From: Alkalibacillus filiformis
GTDB taxonomy: Bacteria; Bacillota; Bacilli; Bacillales; Alkalibacillaceae
NCBI RefSeq assembly: GCF_030814115.1
Contig: NZ_JAUSUP010000014.1
Span: 1-46,119 of the forward strand
Reading direction: 5' to 3'
DNA: 46,119 bases
The translations under genes were made by a program, and so were the position numbers. Shown here piece after piece: positions 35,888 to 45,257 of this stretch (the stretch's first letter is position 1; every line of letters begins with the position of its first letter). The notes below the pieces were generated by a model that worked only from the letters and a program-made list of their open reading frames with translations, did no database searches and was not told the DNA's origin.

Positions 35888-36850
35888 GTGACAAAGCCAT
35901 TTGTATATATTACGCGGAAAATTTCAGATGATGTCGTAAAAGATTTAGAAGAACATTTTGAAGTAGAGATGTGGGAGCAAGAGGAAGAAGTCGTTCCTAG
36001 AGATCTTTTGTTACGAAAAGCAAACCAGGCAGATGCCATTCTCTCGATGTTAACTGACCAGATTGATGAAGAGTTGTTATCTCAATCACCTAACCTTAAA
36101 GTTGTCGCAAATATGGCTGTTGGCTACGATAATATTGATGTGAATGCCGCTAAGCGTCATCAAGTGGTTGTGACTAATACCCCAGACGTTTTAACTGACA
36201 CGACTGCTGATTTGACTTTTGCATTATTAATGGCAACAGCTAGAAGACTGCCTGAAGCGATTGATTATATAAAGGATGATTTGTGGAAGACATGGTCACC
36301 ATACATGCTAGCTGGTTCTGATCTTCATCATAAGACGTTAGGAATTGTTGGATTAGGTAGTATCGGTCAAGCGGTAGCTAAAAGGGCAACAGGGTTTGAT
36401 ATGAACGTTATTTATCACAATCGATCAAGAAAAGAAGACGTTGAGAGACAGCTTGGGGTTCAATATGCATCTTTTGATGAGTTGTTGCAGCAATCAGATT
36501 ATGTCGTTTGTATGACTCCATTGACAGAGGAGACAGAAGGAATGTTTGATCAGGAGACGTTTCGCCGAATGAAAGATACGGCTATTTTTATTAATACTTC
36601 AAGAGGTGGCGTTGTGAACGAAGATGACCTTTATCAAGCTTTAAAGCAAGGGGATATTAAAGCAGCAGGGTTGGATGTTTTCCAAGATGAACCGATTGGA
36701 GCAGATCACCCATTAATTAGCCTAAACGAAGTTGTTGCATTGCCTCATATTGGATCATCAAGTATTGAAACAAGAACTGAGATGATGGAATTAGCAGCTC
36801 GTAATATTAAAAAGGTATTGAATGGAGAATCCCCAGTCACACCGGTATAA
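35888..36850 (+). CDS. D-2-hydroxyacid dehydrogenase (glyoxylate/hydroxypyruvate reductase-like)
   Basis: NAD(P)-dependent enzyme of 320 residues. MAVGYDNIDV opens the substrate domain, GLGSIGQAVAKRA is the nucleotide site, and the catalytic Arg (NTSRGGVVNE), Glu (FQDEPI) and His (PHIGSSSIETR) are all present. Closest in style to glyoxylate reductase GyaR. GTG 35888 follows GAGGTGA. It is an isolated gene between yutG and yutI, where B. subtilis has other genes, so it may be a local insertion. Confidence 0.9.
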   Translation: MTKPFVYITRKISDDVVKDLEEHFEVEMWEQEEEVVPRDLLLRKANQADAILSMLTDQIDEELLSQSPNLKVVANMAVGYDNIDVNAAKRHQVVVTNTPDVLTDTTADLTFALLMATARRLPEAIDYIKDDLWKTWSPYMLAGSDLHHKTLGIVGLGSIGQAVAKRATGFDMNVIYHNRSRKEDVERQLGVQYASFDELLQQSDYVVCMTPLTEETEGMFDQETFRRMKDTAIFINTSRGGVVNEDDLYQALKQGDIKAAGLDVFQDEPIGADHPLISLNEVVALPHIGSSSIETRTEMMELAARNIKKVLNGESPVTPV

Positions 36851-36852
36851 AA

Positions 36853-36881
36853 AAAGAGCTGGTTAAAGAACCAGCTCTTTT
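36853..36881. terminator. Bidirectional terminator (dehydrogenase / yutI)
   Basis: AAAGAGCTGGTT / AACCAGCTCTTT around AAAG, with A-run on the left and T on the right, between convergent genes. Confidence 0.9.
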
Positions 36882-36893
36882 ACGTATAATTGA

Positions 36894-37115
36894 TTAGAAA
36901 ATTTGTTCTACTTCTTTTACGCCAGGTACTTCTGCGACTAATGCACGTTCAATACCAGCTTTAAGAGTAATAGCTGAGCTTGGGCAATTTCCACATGCAC
37001 CTTTCAAACGAAGAAGCACGATGCCTTCATCAACATCTACTAATTCAACGTCGCCGCCGTCTCTTAGTAAAAATGGGCGTAATTTACCAATAACCTCTTG
37101 CACTTGTTCGAACAT
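36894..37115 (-). CDS. yutI: NifU C-terminal domain Fe-S carrier YutI
   Basis: A 73-residue Nfu-type scaffold. [16 protein letters not shown] and the cluster-binding GACGNCPSS (C-x-x-C) are intact. It probably carries 4Fe-4S clusters made by SUF to client proteins. ATG follows AGGGGAAG. It is divergent from yuzD. Confidence 0.94.
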   Translation of the reverse strand: MFEQVQEVIGKLRPFLLRDGGDVELVDVDEGIVLLRLKGACGNCPSSAITLKAGIERALVAEVPGVKEVEQIF

Positions 37116-37289
37116 CGCTCATCTTCCCCTTTCTTACTTATATTATAATGAATTCAGTTTAAAAAATCTATTCATGAATACTAAAACAATAAAATTATTG
37201 AGAACCATTTTCATTGTAACTCGAGACAAAAGTTTTGTAAAATGTAATTAAGGCAATAGAATGTTTTTTCTGCCAAGGGGAGGATTATT

Positions 37290-37613
37290 ATGGGGAAACA
37301 AGTTGAATTAGTTGTTTATGGGGCAGAAGTATTATGTCCAAGTTGTGTTAATTTACCGAGTTCTAAGGAACAATATGATTGGTTGCAAGCTGCTATTTCT
37401 AGAAAGTTCGGTGGAAATGGTGTGACATATAAGTATGTTGATATTTTCAATCCACCTGAAGAAGAGCCGTATAAAGAATTCGCAACACGAGTTGTTGATG
37501 AAGATATGTTTTATCCAGTTGTTTTAGTAGAGGGAGAGGTAGTCGGTGAAGGCAACCCTCGTTTGAAGACTGTCTATAAAGCATTAGAAAAACATGGACT
37601 ACAACCCGAATAA
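37290..37613 (+). CDS. yuzD: YuzD-family thioredoxin-like protein (DUF1462)
   Basis: A 107-residue cytosolic protein with LCPSCVNLPSS (C-x-x-C) and a following FYPVVLVEGEVVGEG strand that gives a thioredoxin-like fold. The function is unknown; the link to YutI and YuzB suggests Fe-S or redox work. ATG follows AGGGGAGG. yuzB follows after 58 bp. Confidence 0.87.
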   Translation: MGKQVELVVYGAEVLCPSCVNLPSSKEQYDWLQAAISRKFGGNGVTYKYVDIFNPPEEEPYKEFATRVVDEDMFYPVVLVEGEVVGEGNPRLKTVYKALEKHGLQPE

Positions 37614-37671
37614 TTAATTAATGAAGGGTTCAAATCAATATATAGAAACAGACTGAGGAGTGTACGAGACT

Positions 37672-37911
37672 ATGAACCCGTTAGTCGAGTTTTGTGTGAA
37701 TAATTTAGTTAGTGGTTCACAAGAAGCATATGAAAAGTTAAGACAAGATCCAGATTTAGATGTTGTGGAATATGGTTGTACGAGTAACTGTGGTATTTGT
37801 GCTATGAGTTTATTTGCTATTGTTGAAGGCAGAAGAATATTAGCTGATACACCAGATGAATTAGTGGACCGTATATATGAGTATTTAGACGAGGAAGAGC
37901 TAAGTATTTAA
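37672..37911 (+). CDS. yuzB: YuzB-family protein (DUF1450)
   Basis: A 79-residue protein with NPLVEFCVNNL, EYGCTSNCGICAMSLFAIVEG and a PDELVDRIYEYL tail, matching YuzB. The Cys-rich C-x-x-x-C-x-x-C segment suggests metal or Fe-S binding. ATG 37672 aligns with family starts; GTG 37660 sits too close to GAGGAG. dapF follows 23 bp later. Confidence 0.87.
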   Translation: MNPLVEFCVNNLVSGSQEAYEKLRQDPDLDVVEYGCTSNCGICAMSLFAIVEGRRILADTPDELVDRIYEYLDEEELSI

Positions 37912-37934
37912 GAAAGATCGTGAGGTTATGATGG

Positions 37935-38810
37935 ATGAAAGTACCTTTTACTAAAATGCATGGATTAGGCAATAGTTATATTTATATAGATGGCTTTCAG
38001 TTTGAATTAGAAGAACAAACTATACCTAAACTTGCACAAGAAGTTTCAAACGTTAATACAGGTATTGGCTCGGATGGCTTGATTATCGTCATGCCATCAT
38101 CTCAAGCGGATGTAAGAATGCGAATTTTTAATAAAGACGGTTCAGAAGCGATGAACTGCGGTAATGGTTTACGTTGTGTTGCTAAATTTGCTTTCGAACA
38201 TGGATATGTAAACACTGAAGACTTTAAAATTGAAGCTAAGTCGGGTGTTGTTGACGCCACCGTTCATACAGATGAACAAGGTCAAACGGTAAATAGTGTT
38301 TCCGTTGATATGGGACCACCGATTTTAGAACGCGAACAAATTCCGATGACAACAGAGCATGGTGGTCCTAATGACCAAGTGATCGCAGAACCTTTTGAAG
38401 TTGATGAAGAAAAATTAGTTGCGACTGCTGTATCAATGGGGAACCCTCACGTTATTTTTTATGAAGACAATATAAAAGATGCCCCAGTTAGCACATTAGG
38501 TCCTAAAGTGACGAGTGACCAACGCTTCCCAGAAGGTGTAAATGTTGAGTTTGTGGAAGTCGTTAACTCGCGTGAGATCATTTTTAGAGTGTGGGAGCGT
38601 GGCTCAGGAATAACGCAAGCTTGTGGAACAGGAGCATGTGCTGCTGTCGTTTCATCCGTTCTAAATGGTTTTGTGAAAAAAGGAGAAGAAGTGACTGTAC
38701 ACTTAGATGGTGGCGATTTATGGATTTCATGGCTACACAATCACCACGTCTTAATGAGAGGACCTGCTAAGACAGTAGTAGAGGGAGTTTTCTTTTCTGA
38801 AGTCACTTAA
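37935..38810 (+). CDS. dapF: Diaminopimelate epimerase
   Basis: Cofactor-free racemase of 291 residues converting LL- to meso-diaminopimelate for lysine and peptidoglycan synthesis. Catalytic Cys75 (MNCGNGLRC) and Cys230 (TQACGTGAC) are present, with MHGLGNSY and MGNPHVIF also typical. ATG 37935 has GAGG 8 nt away. No other lysine gene is adjacent. Confidence 0.96.
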   Translation: MKVPFTKMHGLGNSYIYIDGFQFELEEQTIPKLAQEVSNVNTGIGSDGLIIVMPSSQADVRMRIFNKDGSEAMNCGNGLRCVAKFAFEHGYVNTEDFKIEAKSGVVDATVHTDEQGQTVNSVSVDMGPPILEREQIPMTTEHGGPNDQVIAEPFEVDEEKLVATAVSMGNPHVIFYEDNIKDAPVSTLGPKVTSDQRFPEGVNVEFVEVVNSREIIFRVWERGSGITQACGTGACAAVVSSVLNGFVKKGEEVTVHLDGGDLWISWLHNHHVLMRGPAKTVVEGVFFSEVT

Positions 38811-38862
38811 TTGAATGACGTCCGTTTACCTAGTATACTAAACAAGTAGGGGAGGTATTGTG

Positions 38863-39219
38863 ATGACAATTAATTTAACAGAACCAGCAACGTTACAAGT
38901 TAAAGAAATGTTAAAAGATGAAACTGCTGAGGAAGTTTTCTTGCGCTTCGGTGTTAAAGGTGGCGGTTGCAGTGGTTTATCTTATAAATTAGGATTCGAT
39001 TATGAAAAGAAGGATACTGACCGTGAATTGGAAATTAGTGGTATTCCAGTCTTAATTGCTGAAATGGATGCACCAATTATTGAAGGAACAACGATTGACT
39101 TTAAGCAGAATATGATGGGCGGCGGATTTACGATCGATAATCCAAATGCGATTGTTTCATGTGGTTGTGGCTCTTCATTTAAAGCACCGGGTGTTGAAGG
39201 TCAGCCTGGAAATTGTTAA
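38863..39219 (+). CDS. yutM: HesB/IscA-family Fe-S protein YutM
   Basis: A-type Fe-S carrier of 118 residues. The cluster cysteines are in GGGCSGLSY and near the C-terminus SCGCGSSF. Works with YutI and SUF to deliver clusters. ATG 38863 (or GTG 38860) follows AGGGGAGG. The gene lies 50 bp after dapF, as in B. subtilis. Confidence 0.94.
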   Translation: MTINLTEPATLQVKEMLKDETAEEVFLRFGVKGGGCSGLSYKLGFDYEKKDTDRELEISGIPVLIAEMDAPIIEGTTIDFKQNMMGGGFTIDNPNAIVSCGCGSSFKAPGVEGQPGNC

Positions 39220-39233
39220 TAAGCCTATAAATA

Positions 39234-39266
39234 AAAGGAGCTATGCTATTTCAGCGTAGCTCCTTC
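39234..39266. terminator. Bidirectional terminator (yutM / yumC)
   Basis: AAAGGAGCTATGCT / AGCGTAGCTCCTT around ATTTC (one mismatch), between convergent genes. Confidence 0.88.
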
Positions 39267-39271
39267 TTAAT

Positions 39272-40261
39272 TTAATCATTAAACATGTGTGTAGAGTGTT
39301 TCGGTTGAAGGCGTGCATTAGGGTCCATTCTTTGCATTGCATTGTTTACCGCAGTTGGTCCTTCACCAAAACCAGCAGCAATTAATTTAACTTTACCTGG
39401 ATAAGTAATAATATCTCCAGCCCCATATATTCCTTCAATATTAGTTTCCATTCTCGTATTAACGACAATATCATTTTTCTCTAATTCTATGCCCCAGTTT
39501 TTAATAGGTCCTAATTGTGAAATGAAGCCGTAATTAACGATTAAATCATCAACTTCAACTTCGATTGTTTCATCTGACTTTGTTTTTTGTAATTTCACCT
39601 TTTCAATTGCCTCTTCGCCTTCTAATTCATAAGGCATATAAGGTGTTAAAAGCTCAACAGAAGATTGTTTCAATTGTGCAACACTATGTTCATGGGCACG
39701 GAATTGATCTCTTCTATGCACTAAACTCACTTTGTTTGCAATTGGTTCAAGCATTAATGCCCAGTCAACAGCAGAGTCGCCGCCACCACAAATCATGACA
39801 TTACGATCGCGGAAAGCTTCAATATTTGTAATGTAGTAGTGTAAGTTATGGTTTTCATATTGATCCACATGATCGATTTTTAACTTTCGTGGTTCAAAAG
39901 CACCGTTTCCTGCGGTTATTATAACGGATTTTGCATAAAATACTTCTTGATCAGTTGTTAATTTAAATAAGTTTTCTTCTAATTTCTCAATCGATTGTAC
40001 GGCTTGATCAAGCGTTATAGTAGGGTTGAATGGTTTTGCTTGTTCATATAACTGGTCAACTAATTCTTGTGCTGTTACTTTTGGAAAGCCAGCGACATCG
40101 TAAATATATTTTTCAGGATATAATGCAGAAAGCTGTCCACCGATATGAGGCAAGCTTTCAATAACTTGTACATCAGCTTGACGTAACCCACCGTAGAAGG
40201 CTGTGAATAAACCAACGGGGCCAGCGCCAATAATAGCTATATCTCTAACGTGTTCGTTCAT
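39272..40261 (-). CDS. yumC: Ferredoxin-NADP+ reductase YumC
   Basis: Thioredoxin-reductase-like flavoprotein of 329 residues without a redox Cys pair. FAD motif [39 protein letters not shown] motif [12 protein letters not shown] and [11 protein letters not shown]. It passes NADPH electrons to ferredoxin or flavodoxin. ATG 40261 follows GGAGG; upstream codons have no site. The ndh gene is divergent, the arrangement of yumB/yumC in Bacillus. Confidence 0.94.
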   Translation of the reverse strand: MNEHVRDIAIIGAGPVGLFTAFYGGLRQADVQVIESLPHIGGQLSALYPEKYIYDVAGFPKVTAQELVDQLYEQAKPFNPTITLDQAVQSIEKLEENLFKLTTDQEVFYAKSVIITAGNGAFEPRKLKIDHVDQYENHNLHYYITNIEAFRDRNVMICGGGDSAVDWALMLEPIANKVSLVHRRDQFRAHEHSVAQLKQSSVELLTPYMPYELEGEEAIEKVKLQKTKSDETIEVEVDDLIVNYGFISQLGPIKNWGIELEKNDIVVNTRMETNIEGIYGAGDIITYPGKVKLIAAGFGEGPTAVNNAMQRMDPNARLQPKHSTHMFND

Positions 40262-40480
40262 ATATATTCCTCCAACTTCATAAAAAATCGTATAAGCACC
40301 ATGAAACATTATAACATCAGATGTATTGATTGATAAATGTTTTGCAAACTAATCAATAACTATATAATAGGTGAATTATCAGAAACATTAGAAATCTAAG
40401 AAAGGGTTGAAAAACAGGTAAAAAAGTTCTATGATTATTTTTAGGTGAGTATTACGTTTTTAGACAAAATGTTACGTACT

Positions 40481-40498
40481 ACGTGAAGTAATTCACAA
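40481..40498 (+). promoter_or_regulatory. Rex-like operator upstream of NADH dehydrogenase
   Basis: ACGTGAAGTAATTCACAA matches Rex consensus TTGTGAANNNNTTCACAA at 12 of 14 fixed bases, with the right half perfect. It lies 54 bp before the ndh start. Rex senses NADH/NAD+ and represses ndh in Bacillus. The nearest clear -10 (TATAAT, 40363-40368) is far upstream, so the exact mode is open. Confidence 0.6.
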
Positions 40499-40551
40499 AG
40501 AACTTATTTTTATTTTAAACTCTTAAAAATTTTTGGATGGATGTGATGTAA

Positions 40552-41772
40552 ATGAACAAACCGAGCATTGTTGTATTAGGTGCTGGATATGGCGGAATCA
40601 TGACAACAATCAAGCTACAGAAGATGATTGGTGACAATGAAGCCGACATTACATTAGTGAACAAGCATGATTACCACTACCAGACGACTTGGTTACACGA
40701 GAACGCTGCAGGAACGTTACACCATGACCGTACACGTATCCCAATTAAAGACGTTGTTGATTTTAACCGCGTAAACTTCTTACAAGATACTGTTGAGTCA
40801 ATTGACCCAGAAAACAAAAAAGTAGTCTTAGAAGATGGCGAGCTTACATATGATTACCTTGTCATCGGATTAGGATTCGAATCAGCTACATTTGGAATTG
40901 AAGGATTAAAAGAACATGCCTTCTCAATTAACAACATTAATAGCGCTCGTTTAATTCGTGATCATATTGAGTATAACTTTGCTCAGTATAACAACGAAGA
41001 AGGAGACCGCCAAGATTTAGTGACGATCGTAGTTGGTGGCGCAGGGTTTACAGGAATTGAATTTGTTGGTGAAATTATTAACCGAGTTCCTGAACTTTGC
41101 CAAGAATACGACGTTGACCCTAGCAAAGTTCGCGTAATTAACGTTGAGGCAGGACCGACTGCTTTAGCTGGTTTCGATGAAGAACTTGTTGAGTATGCAA
41201 TGAATCGTCTAGAAGAAAAAGGTGTTGAATTCCGTCTAGGGACAATGCTTAAGAAGTGTACAGAAGATGGTATTATCGTTGAAAAGGACGATGAACAAGA
41301 AGAAATTAAGACGAAAAACATCGTGTGGGCAGCAGGTGTACGTGGTAACTCAATCGTTGAAGAATCTGGCTTTGAAGTTAGTCGTGGTCGCGTACCAGTA
41401 CGTGATGACCTACGCACTCCTGACTATGATGATGTATTTGTTGCAGGTGACTGTGCTGTCATCTTTAATAAAGAAACAGAAAAACCATATCCACCAACAG
41501 CACAAATTGCGATGCAAATGGCTGATACAATCGGTCATAACTTAAAGCAATTATTAAACGGTGGAGAAGAATTTGAATCATTTACACCTGACATTAAAGG
41601 TACAGTCGCTTCATTAGGTCATACAGATGCGATCGGTGTTGTATTTGAGGATAAGAAGTTGTATGGTCGTTCAGCTTCCATTATGAAGAAAGTAATCGAT
41701 AATCGTTACCTTGTGAAGTTAGGTGGCGTTGGATTACTACTGAAAAAAGGTAAACTAGATATGTATCGCTAA
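40552..41772 (+). CDS. yumB: Type II NADH dehydrogenase
   Basis: Peripheral membrane flavoenzyme of 406 residues that passes NADH electrons to menaquinone without proton pumping. FAD motif VVLGAGYGG (8-15), NADH motif [22 protein letters not shown] and the quinone-site [12 protein letters not shown]-terminal helices [12 protein letters not shown] attach to the membrane. It resembles the well-studied Caldalkalibacillus NDH-2 closely by eye. The symbol is from synteny with yumC and yuiB; ndh is a valid alternative. A Rex-like box precedes it. Confidence 0.93.
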   Translation: MNKPSIVVLGAGYGGIMTTIKLQKMIGDNEADITLVNKHDYHYQTTWLHENAAGTLHHDRTRIPIKDVVDFNRVNFLQDTVESIDPENKKVVLEDGELTYDYLVIGLGFESATFGIEGLKEHAFSINNINSARLIRDHIEYNFAQYNNEEGDRQDLVTIVVGGAGFTGIEFVGEIINRVPELCQEYDVDPSKVRVINVEAGPTALAGFDEELVEYAMNRLEEKGVEFRLGTMLKKCTEDGIIVEKDDEQEEIKTKNIVWAAGVRGNSIVEESGFEVSRGRVPVRDDLRTPDYDDVFVAGDCAVIFNKETEKPYPPTAQIAMQMADTIGHNLKQLLNGGEEFESFTPDIKGTVASLGHTDAIGVVFEDKKLYGRSASIMKKVIDNRYLVKLGGVGLLLKKGKLDMYR

Positions 41773-41785
41773 TATGAATGATGAG

Positions 41786-41819
41786 CAAAGGTAGTGACGA
41801 TCACTGCCTTTGTTTTTTG
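41786..41819 (+). terminator. Terminator of the NADH dehydrogenase gene
   Basis: CAAAGGTAGTGA / TCACTGCCTTTG around CGA (one mismatch), followed by TTTTTTG. Confidence 0.9.
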
Positions 41820-41926
41820 TTTTAAATATGAAAAAAATGTGTCCCCTAAGCGTTCGCATTTTTTATGTTCATTAATTGTGATAGAATTAGTTTAGTTTTG
41901 TAATTGTCTAGGAGGATCTTTAGCAA

Positions 41927-42244
41927 ATGGGGATTATACAAGTATTTGTTTTATCTGTATTGTTTTTTATATTGTTTTTCGGTATTGGATTTATTTTAAA
42001 TATGTTACTACGTTCAACATGGGTTATGGCAGTTGTATTTCCAATCGTTGTTGTGTTCATAGTGGATGATGTATCATTTACATCTTATTTCTCACAGCCA
42101 GGCGAAGCATTTCCTGCTCTGTGGGATGATTTGAACAGTTTACAAGCCGTTGATATGTTTATCTTATTAACTGGATTTGCAGGTACGATTGTATCAGGTA
42201 TTGTTATTAATATCTTACGTAAAAAAGGTTATCAAATGTTTTAA
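41927..42244 (+). CDS. yuiB: YuiB-family membrane protein
   Basis: A 105-residue protein with three hydrophobic helices and a short extracytoplasmic loop (DDVSFTSYFSQPGEAFPALWDDL). Matches YuiB by length, topology and position; function unknown. ATG follows AGGAGGATC. yuiC follows after 77 bp. Confidence 0.82.
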   Translation: MGIIQVFVLSVLFFILFFGIGFILNMLLRSTWVMAVVFPIVVVFIVDDVSFTSYFSQPGEAFPALWDDLNSLQAVDMFILLTGFAGTIVSGIVINILRKKGYQMF

Positions 42245-42321
42245 ATATTCAAAAAAATATACCGTTCATGTATAAAAGTTTCTAATATTGGTTACGCTTT
42301 GTGGCAAAGAGGTGTTCACAA

Positions 42322-42984
42322 ATGAGTAATCGAATTAGAAACTTTTCTATTTTAATAGTAGGTGTCATTATTACATTTTTCATGGCTTCCTACTTCGTAA
42401 CGAGCTCAGTACACAGTGAAGAAAATCGTGAAACTAAAGAATTTAAAGTTAAAAGTTCAACAGAGTTAAGTCATAAATCGTTTGCTAGTTCAGAAGAGGA
42501 AGAAGCAAACCAACTTGAAGAAGTGGAGCTAGCATCTTTAGATGAAGAGGTTGCCACTGAGGTTGCATTTAGACATTTTCCTACTCGAACTGTTGTAGCA
42601 ACTGGTTATACAGCTGGATATGAATCGACAGGAAAAACAGAAGGTCATCCTTTGTATGGTATAACTTACTCTGGTCTAACTGTACAACGAGACACTATTT
42701 CAACAATCGCTGCTGATATAAATGTTTTTCCGTTAGGGACAGTGCTTTATGTCCCAGACTATGGATATGGAATTGTGACAGATATCGGCGGGGCTATTAA
42801 AGGGAATAAAATTGATTTATATTACGATACCGTAGATGAAGTGTTTAATAAATGGGGTAAACGTGAAGTAGAAGTTTACGTCATTGAAGAAGGGGATGGA
42901 CAAGTTACGGAATCTGATTTGCACTATTGGGAAGAAGCGATTCAGTCTGAGACAGTTCCTGTTATTGGTGGACAATATTATTAA
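42322..42984 (+). CDS. yuiC: 3D-domain cell-wall protein YuiC
   Basis: A 220-residue protein with one N-terminal membrane segment, an acidic linker and a C-terminal 3D domain (named for three aspartates): ATGYTAGYESTG, IAADINVFPLGT and VTDIGGAIKGNKIDLYYD. B. subtilis YuiC is a stationary-phase-survival-type lytic transglycosylase acting on peptidoglycan. ATG 42322 follows AAAGAGGTG; an in-frame start at 42301 lies within that region. Confidence 0.88.
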   Translation: MSNRIRNFSILIVGVIITFFMASYFVTSSVHSEENRETKEFKVKSSTELSHKSFASSEEEEANQLEEVELASLDEEVATEVAFRHFPTRTVVATGYTAGYESTGKTEGHPLYGITYSGLTVQRDTISTIAADINVFPLGTVLYVPDYGYGIVTDIGGAIKGNKIDLYYDTVDEVFNKWGKREVEVYVIEEGDGQVTESDLHYWEEAIQSETVPVIGGQYY

Positions 42985-42995
42985 GGTATTAGTAT

Positions 42996-43097
42996 AGAGG
43001 CTGGGACAAAAGGGATAGAGTGTGGTGAAAACCCGAACGAAGTCAACATATGATTTCGTTCGGGTTTTGTGCATTGTTTAGTTTTGTCCCAACCTCT
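42996..43097. repeat. 102-bp dispersed palindromic element (TGGGACAAAA type)
   Basis: Outer arms AGAGGCTGGGACAAAA and TTTTGTCCCAACCTCT are inverted (one mismatch), and an inner hairpin AAAACCCGAACGAA / TTCGTTCGGGTTTT lies between. The same design, interrupted by a GC-rich block, is at 6110-6515. Here it separates yuiC and yuiD and can act as a terminator. Confidence 0.85.
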
Positions 43098-43112
43098 TTT
43101 AATGTTTTGTTA

Positions 43113-43586
43113 TTAAAAAATACTATAAGTTATAAGAGCTAATAATATACCGGTTACTGCACCGAAGAATACTTCAATTGGTTGGTGACCTAATAATTCC
43201 TTGAGTTCTTTCTGTTTTTCGGCTTCTTCTTTTTGGTCCCAATGTTTAGCGTCTTCTACGATTCGCTGAAAGTCTTTGACGAGCTGATTTAAGATCGTTG
43301 CATGCTGACCAGCATGACGTCTAATTCCAGTTGCGTCATACATAACGATAATACTTAATACGCAAGCTATAGCAAAGTATGGTGATTCAAATCCGTGTTC
43401 AATTGCGACTGCTGTTGTTAAAGCCGATACTGCAGCTGAATGACTGCTCGGCATGCCGCCAGTGCTAAAAGCCAGTCCTAAATTAATTTCTTTTGTTGCA
43501 ATAAACTGTATCGGTATTTTAACAACTTGAGCAAAGATTACTGCAAATAAAGCGATCAATAAAGGTGTGTTGTACAAAATTTCCAT
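43113..43586 (-). CDS. yuiD: Divergent PAP2-family membrane protein YuiD (DUF212)
   Basis: A 157-residue membrane protein with four or five helices. GGMPSSHSAAV and YDATGIRRHAGQHA are the phosphatase-like motifs of the DUF212 group; the charged stretch near 115-135 is cytoplasmic. Acid-phosphatase activity on a lipid phosphate is plausible but unproven. ATG 43586 has AAAGGA somewhat far (12 nt). It is divergent from pepA. Confidence 0.85.
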   Translation of the reverse strand: MEILYNTPLLIALFAVIFAQVVKIPIQFIATKEINLGLAFSTGGMPSSHSAAVSALTTAVAIEHGFESPYFAIACVLSIIVMYDATGIRRHAGQHATILNQLVKDFQRIVEDAKHWDQKEEAEKQKELKELLGHQPIEVFFGAVTGILLALITYSIF

Positions 43587-43727
43587 CTATAAAGCCGTCC
43601 TTTCTCTCTATATGTTTCATCATACCCTAAATTGATGTCGTAAAAAACGGTTTTATGAAAATATTTATTTCGAATTTTGAATTATTTTGTTATGATAAAT
43701 AATAATCATAAATCGGAGGGCTGATAC

Positions 43728-45215
43728 ATGTTTAAAGTCGTTAATGAAAATTTAGAAAGTCATCAAACAGATGCTTTAATTATTGGTTTGTTTGAGGAAA
43801 ACAAGGAAAGTCAAAGCTATTATCAACTTTTAAATGACAAGTTCAATGGTCATTTAGATGAGCTAGTTCAGTCAGGGGATATATCAAATAAGGAAGGATC
43901 AGTCTCTAAAGTACATACATTAGGTTTAATTGAAGCTAAAAGACTATATTTTGTAGGATTAGGCAAAAGAGATGCCAAGACCGTTAATACTGTTCGAAAC
44001 ACTTTCGGGAAAGTTTTTAAACAATTAGCTGAAAATGGAGTTGCTCAAGCATCGATTCAATTAAATAGTATTGTATCAGAAGAAGACCAAACTGATTACG
44101 TTGAGGCGATAGCTGAAGCGATGGCTATGGCTCCGCACCAGCTACAAACCTATCATACGGATCGTGAAGAAGAATCTGTTGATTTAGCAAATGTTCAATT
44201 TTTAACAGATCAAAGTCAAGGTGTTGTTGAAGCTGCTAATACAGGCTATGCTTTAGGTAATGGAGCAAATATTGCGCGTCATTTAGTTAATTTACCAGGA
44301 AATTTATTAACAGCATCAGACTTAGCTGCTTTCGCTGAAAACATTGCGAGTAAGCACGATATTGAAATTGAAGTGTTTGATCATGAAAAGATTAAAGCAT
44401 ACGGGATGGGTGCACTATTGGCCGTCAACCAAGGGTCAGAGGAACCTCCTCGTTTTATCGTTATGAAGTATCAAGGTAAAGATACTTGGGAAGATCCTGT
44501 TGCGTTTGTCGGTAAAGGTATTACGTTTGATACTGGTGGTTATTCTTTAAAACCAAAAGACGGTATTATTGGCATGAAGATGGACATGGGTGGGGCTGCT
44601 TCAGTTATTGGTGCAATGGACGCGATCGGTCATATTAAGCCGAAAGAAAACATCATGGCATTGATTCCAGCAACGGATAATATGATTAGTCATACAGCCT
44701 ATAAACCTGATGATGTCATTGTAACAATGAGTGGCAAAACGGTAGAAATACGTAATACAGATGCAGAAGGACGTTTAGCAATGGCAGACGCTGTAACTTA
44801 TGCTAGACAAAACGGTGCTGCTAAAATTGTTGATGTTGCAACCTTAACAGGTGGTGTCGTCGTTGCATTAGGTGATCAAGTAACAGGTGCGATGACGAAT
44901 GATGAAAAATGGTTCAGTGAAATTCAAGAAGCATCCGAACAAGTAGATGAGCCAATTTGGCAGTTACCATATTTAGATGTTTATAAGAAACAAGTACGAA
45001 AGAGTCACATAGCTGATTTAAACAATTCACCAGGTCGTAAAGCACATGCGGTCATGGCGGGTGCATTTGTTGGGGCATTTGCAGAAGATACACCGTGGGT
45101 TCACTTAGACATTGCGGGTACAGCAATGGCAGAAGGTGAGCATGATTTAGGGCCTAAAGGACCAACTGGTGTTATGGCGAGAACGTTAGCTAAAACGATG
45201 ATGAATGTAAAATAA
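43728..45215 (+). CDS. pepA: Leucyl aminopeptidase (M17)
   Basis: Cytosolic di-metal exopeptidase of 495 residues, hexameric in the family. Metal ligands Lys263, Asp268, Asp286, Asp345 and Glu347 fall in GKGITFDTGG, KMDMGGAA and the signature NTDAEGRL; Lys275 and Arg349 are catalytic. ATG follows CGGAGGG. It corresponds to yuiE of B. subtilis. Confidence 0.96.
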   Translation: MFKVVNENLESHQTDALIIGLFEENKESQSYYQLLNDKFNGHLDELVQSGDISNKEGSVSKVHTLGLIEAKRLYFVGLGKRDAKTVNTVRNTFGKVFKQLAENGVAQASIQLNSIVSEEDQTDYVEAIAEAMAMAPHQLQTYHTDREEESVDLANVQFLTDQSQGVVEAANTGYALGNGANIARHLVNLPGNLLTASDLAAFAENIASKHDIEIEVFDHEKIKAYGMGALLAVNQGSEEPPRFIVMKYQGKDTWEDPVAFVGKGITFDTGGYSLKPKDGIIGMKMDMGGAASVIGAMDAIGHIKPKENIMALIPATDNMISHTAYKPDDVIVTMSGKTVEIRNTDAEGRLAMADAVTYARQNGAAKIVDVATLTGGVVVALGDQVTGAMTNDEKWFSEIQEASEQVDEPIWQLPYLDVYKKQVRKSHIADLNNSPGRKAHAVMAGAFVGAFAEDTPWVHLDIAGTAMAEGEHDLGPKGPTGVMARTLAKTMMNVK

Positions 45216-45218
45216 GTA

Positions 45219-45252
45219 AAAAGCGCTAAGGGTTGATCCTTAGCGCTTTTTG
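45219..45252. terminator. Bidirectional terminator (pepA / bioY)
   Basis: AAAAGCGCTAAGG / CCTTAGCGCTTTT around GTTGAT, between convergent genes. Confidence 0.92.
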
Positions 45253-45257
45253 TATAT

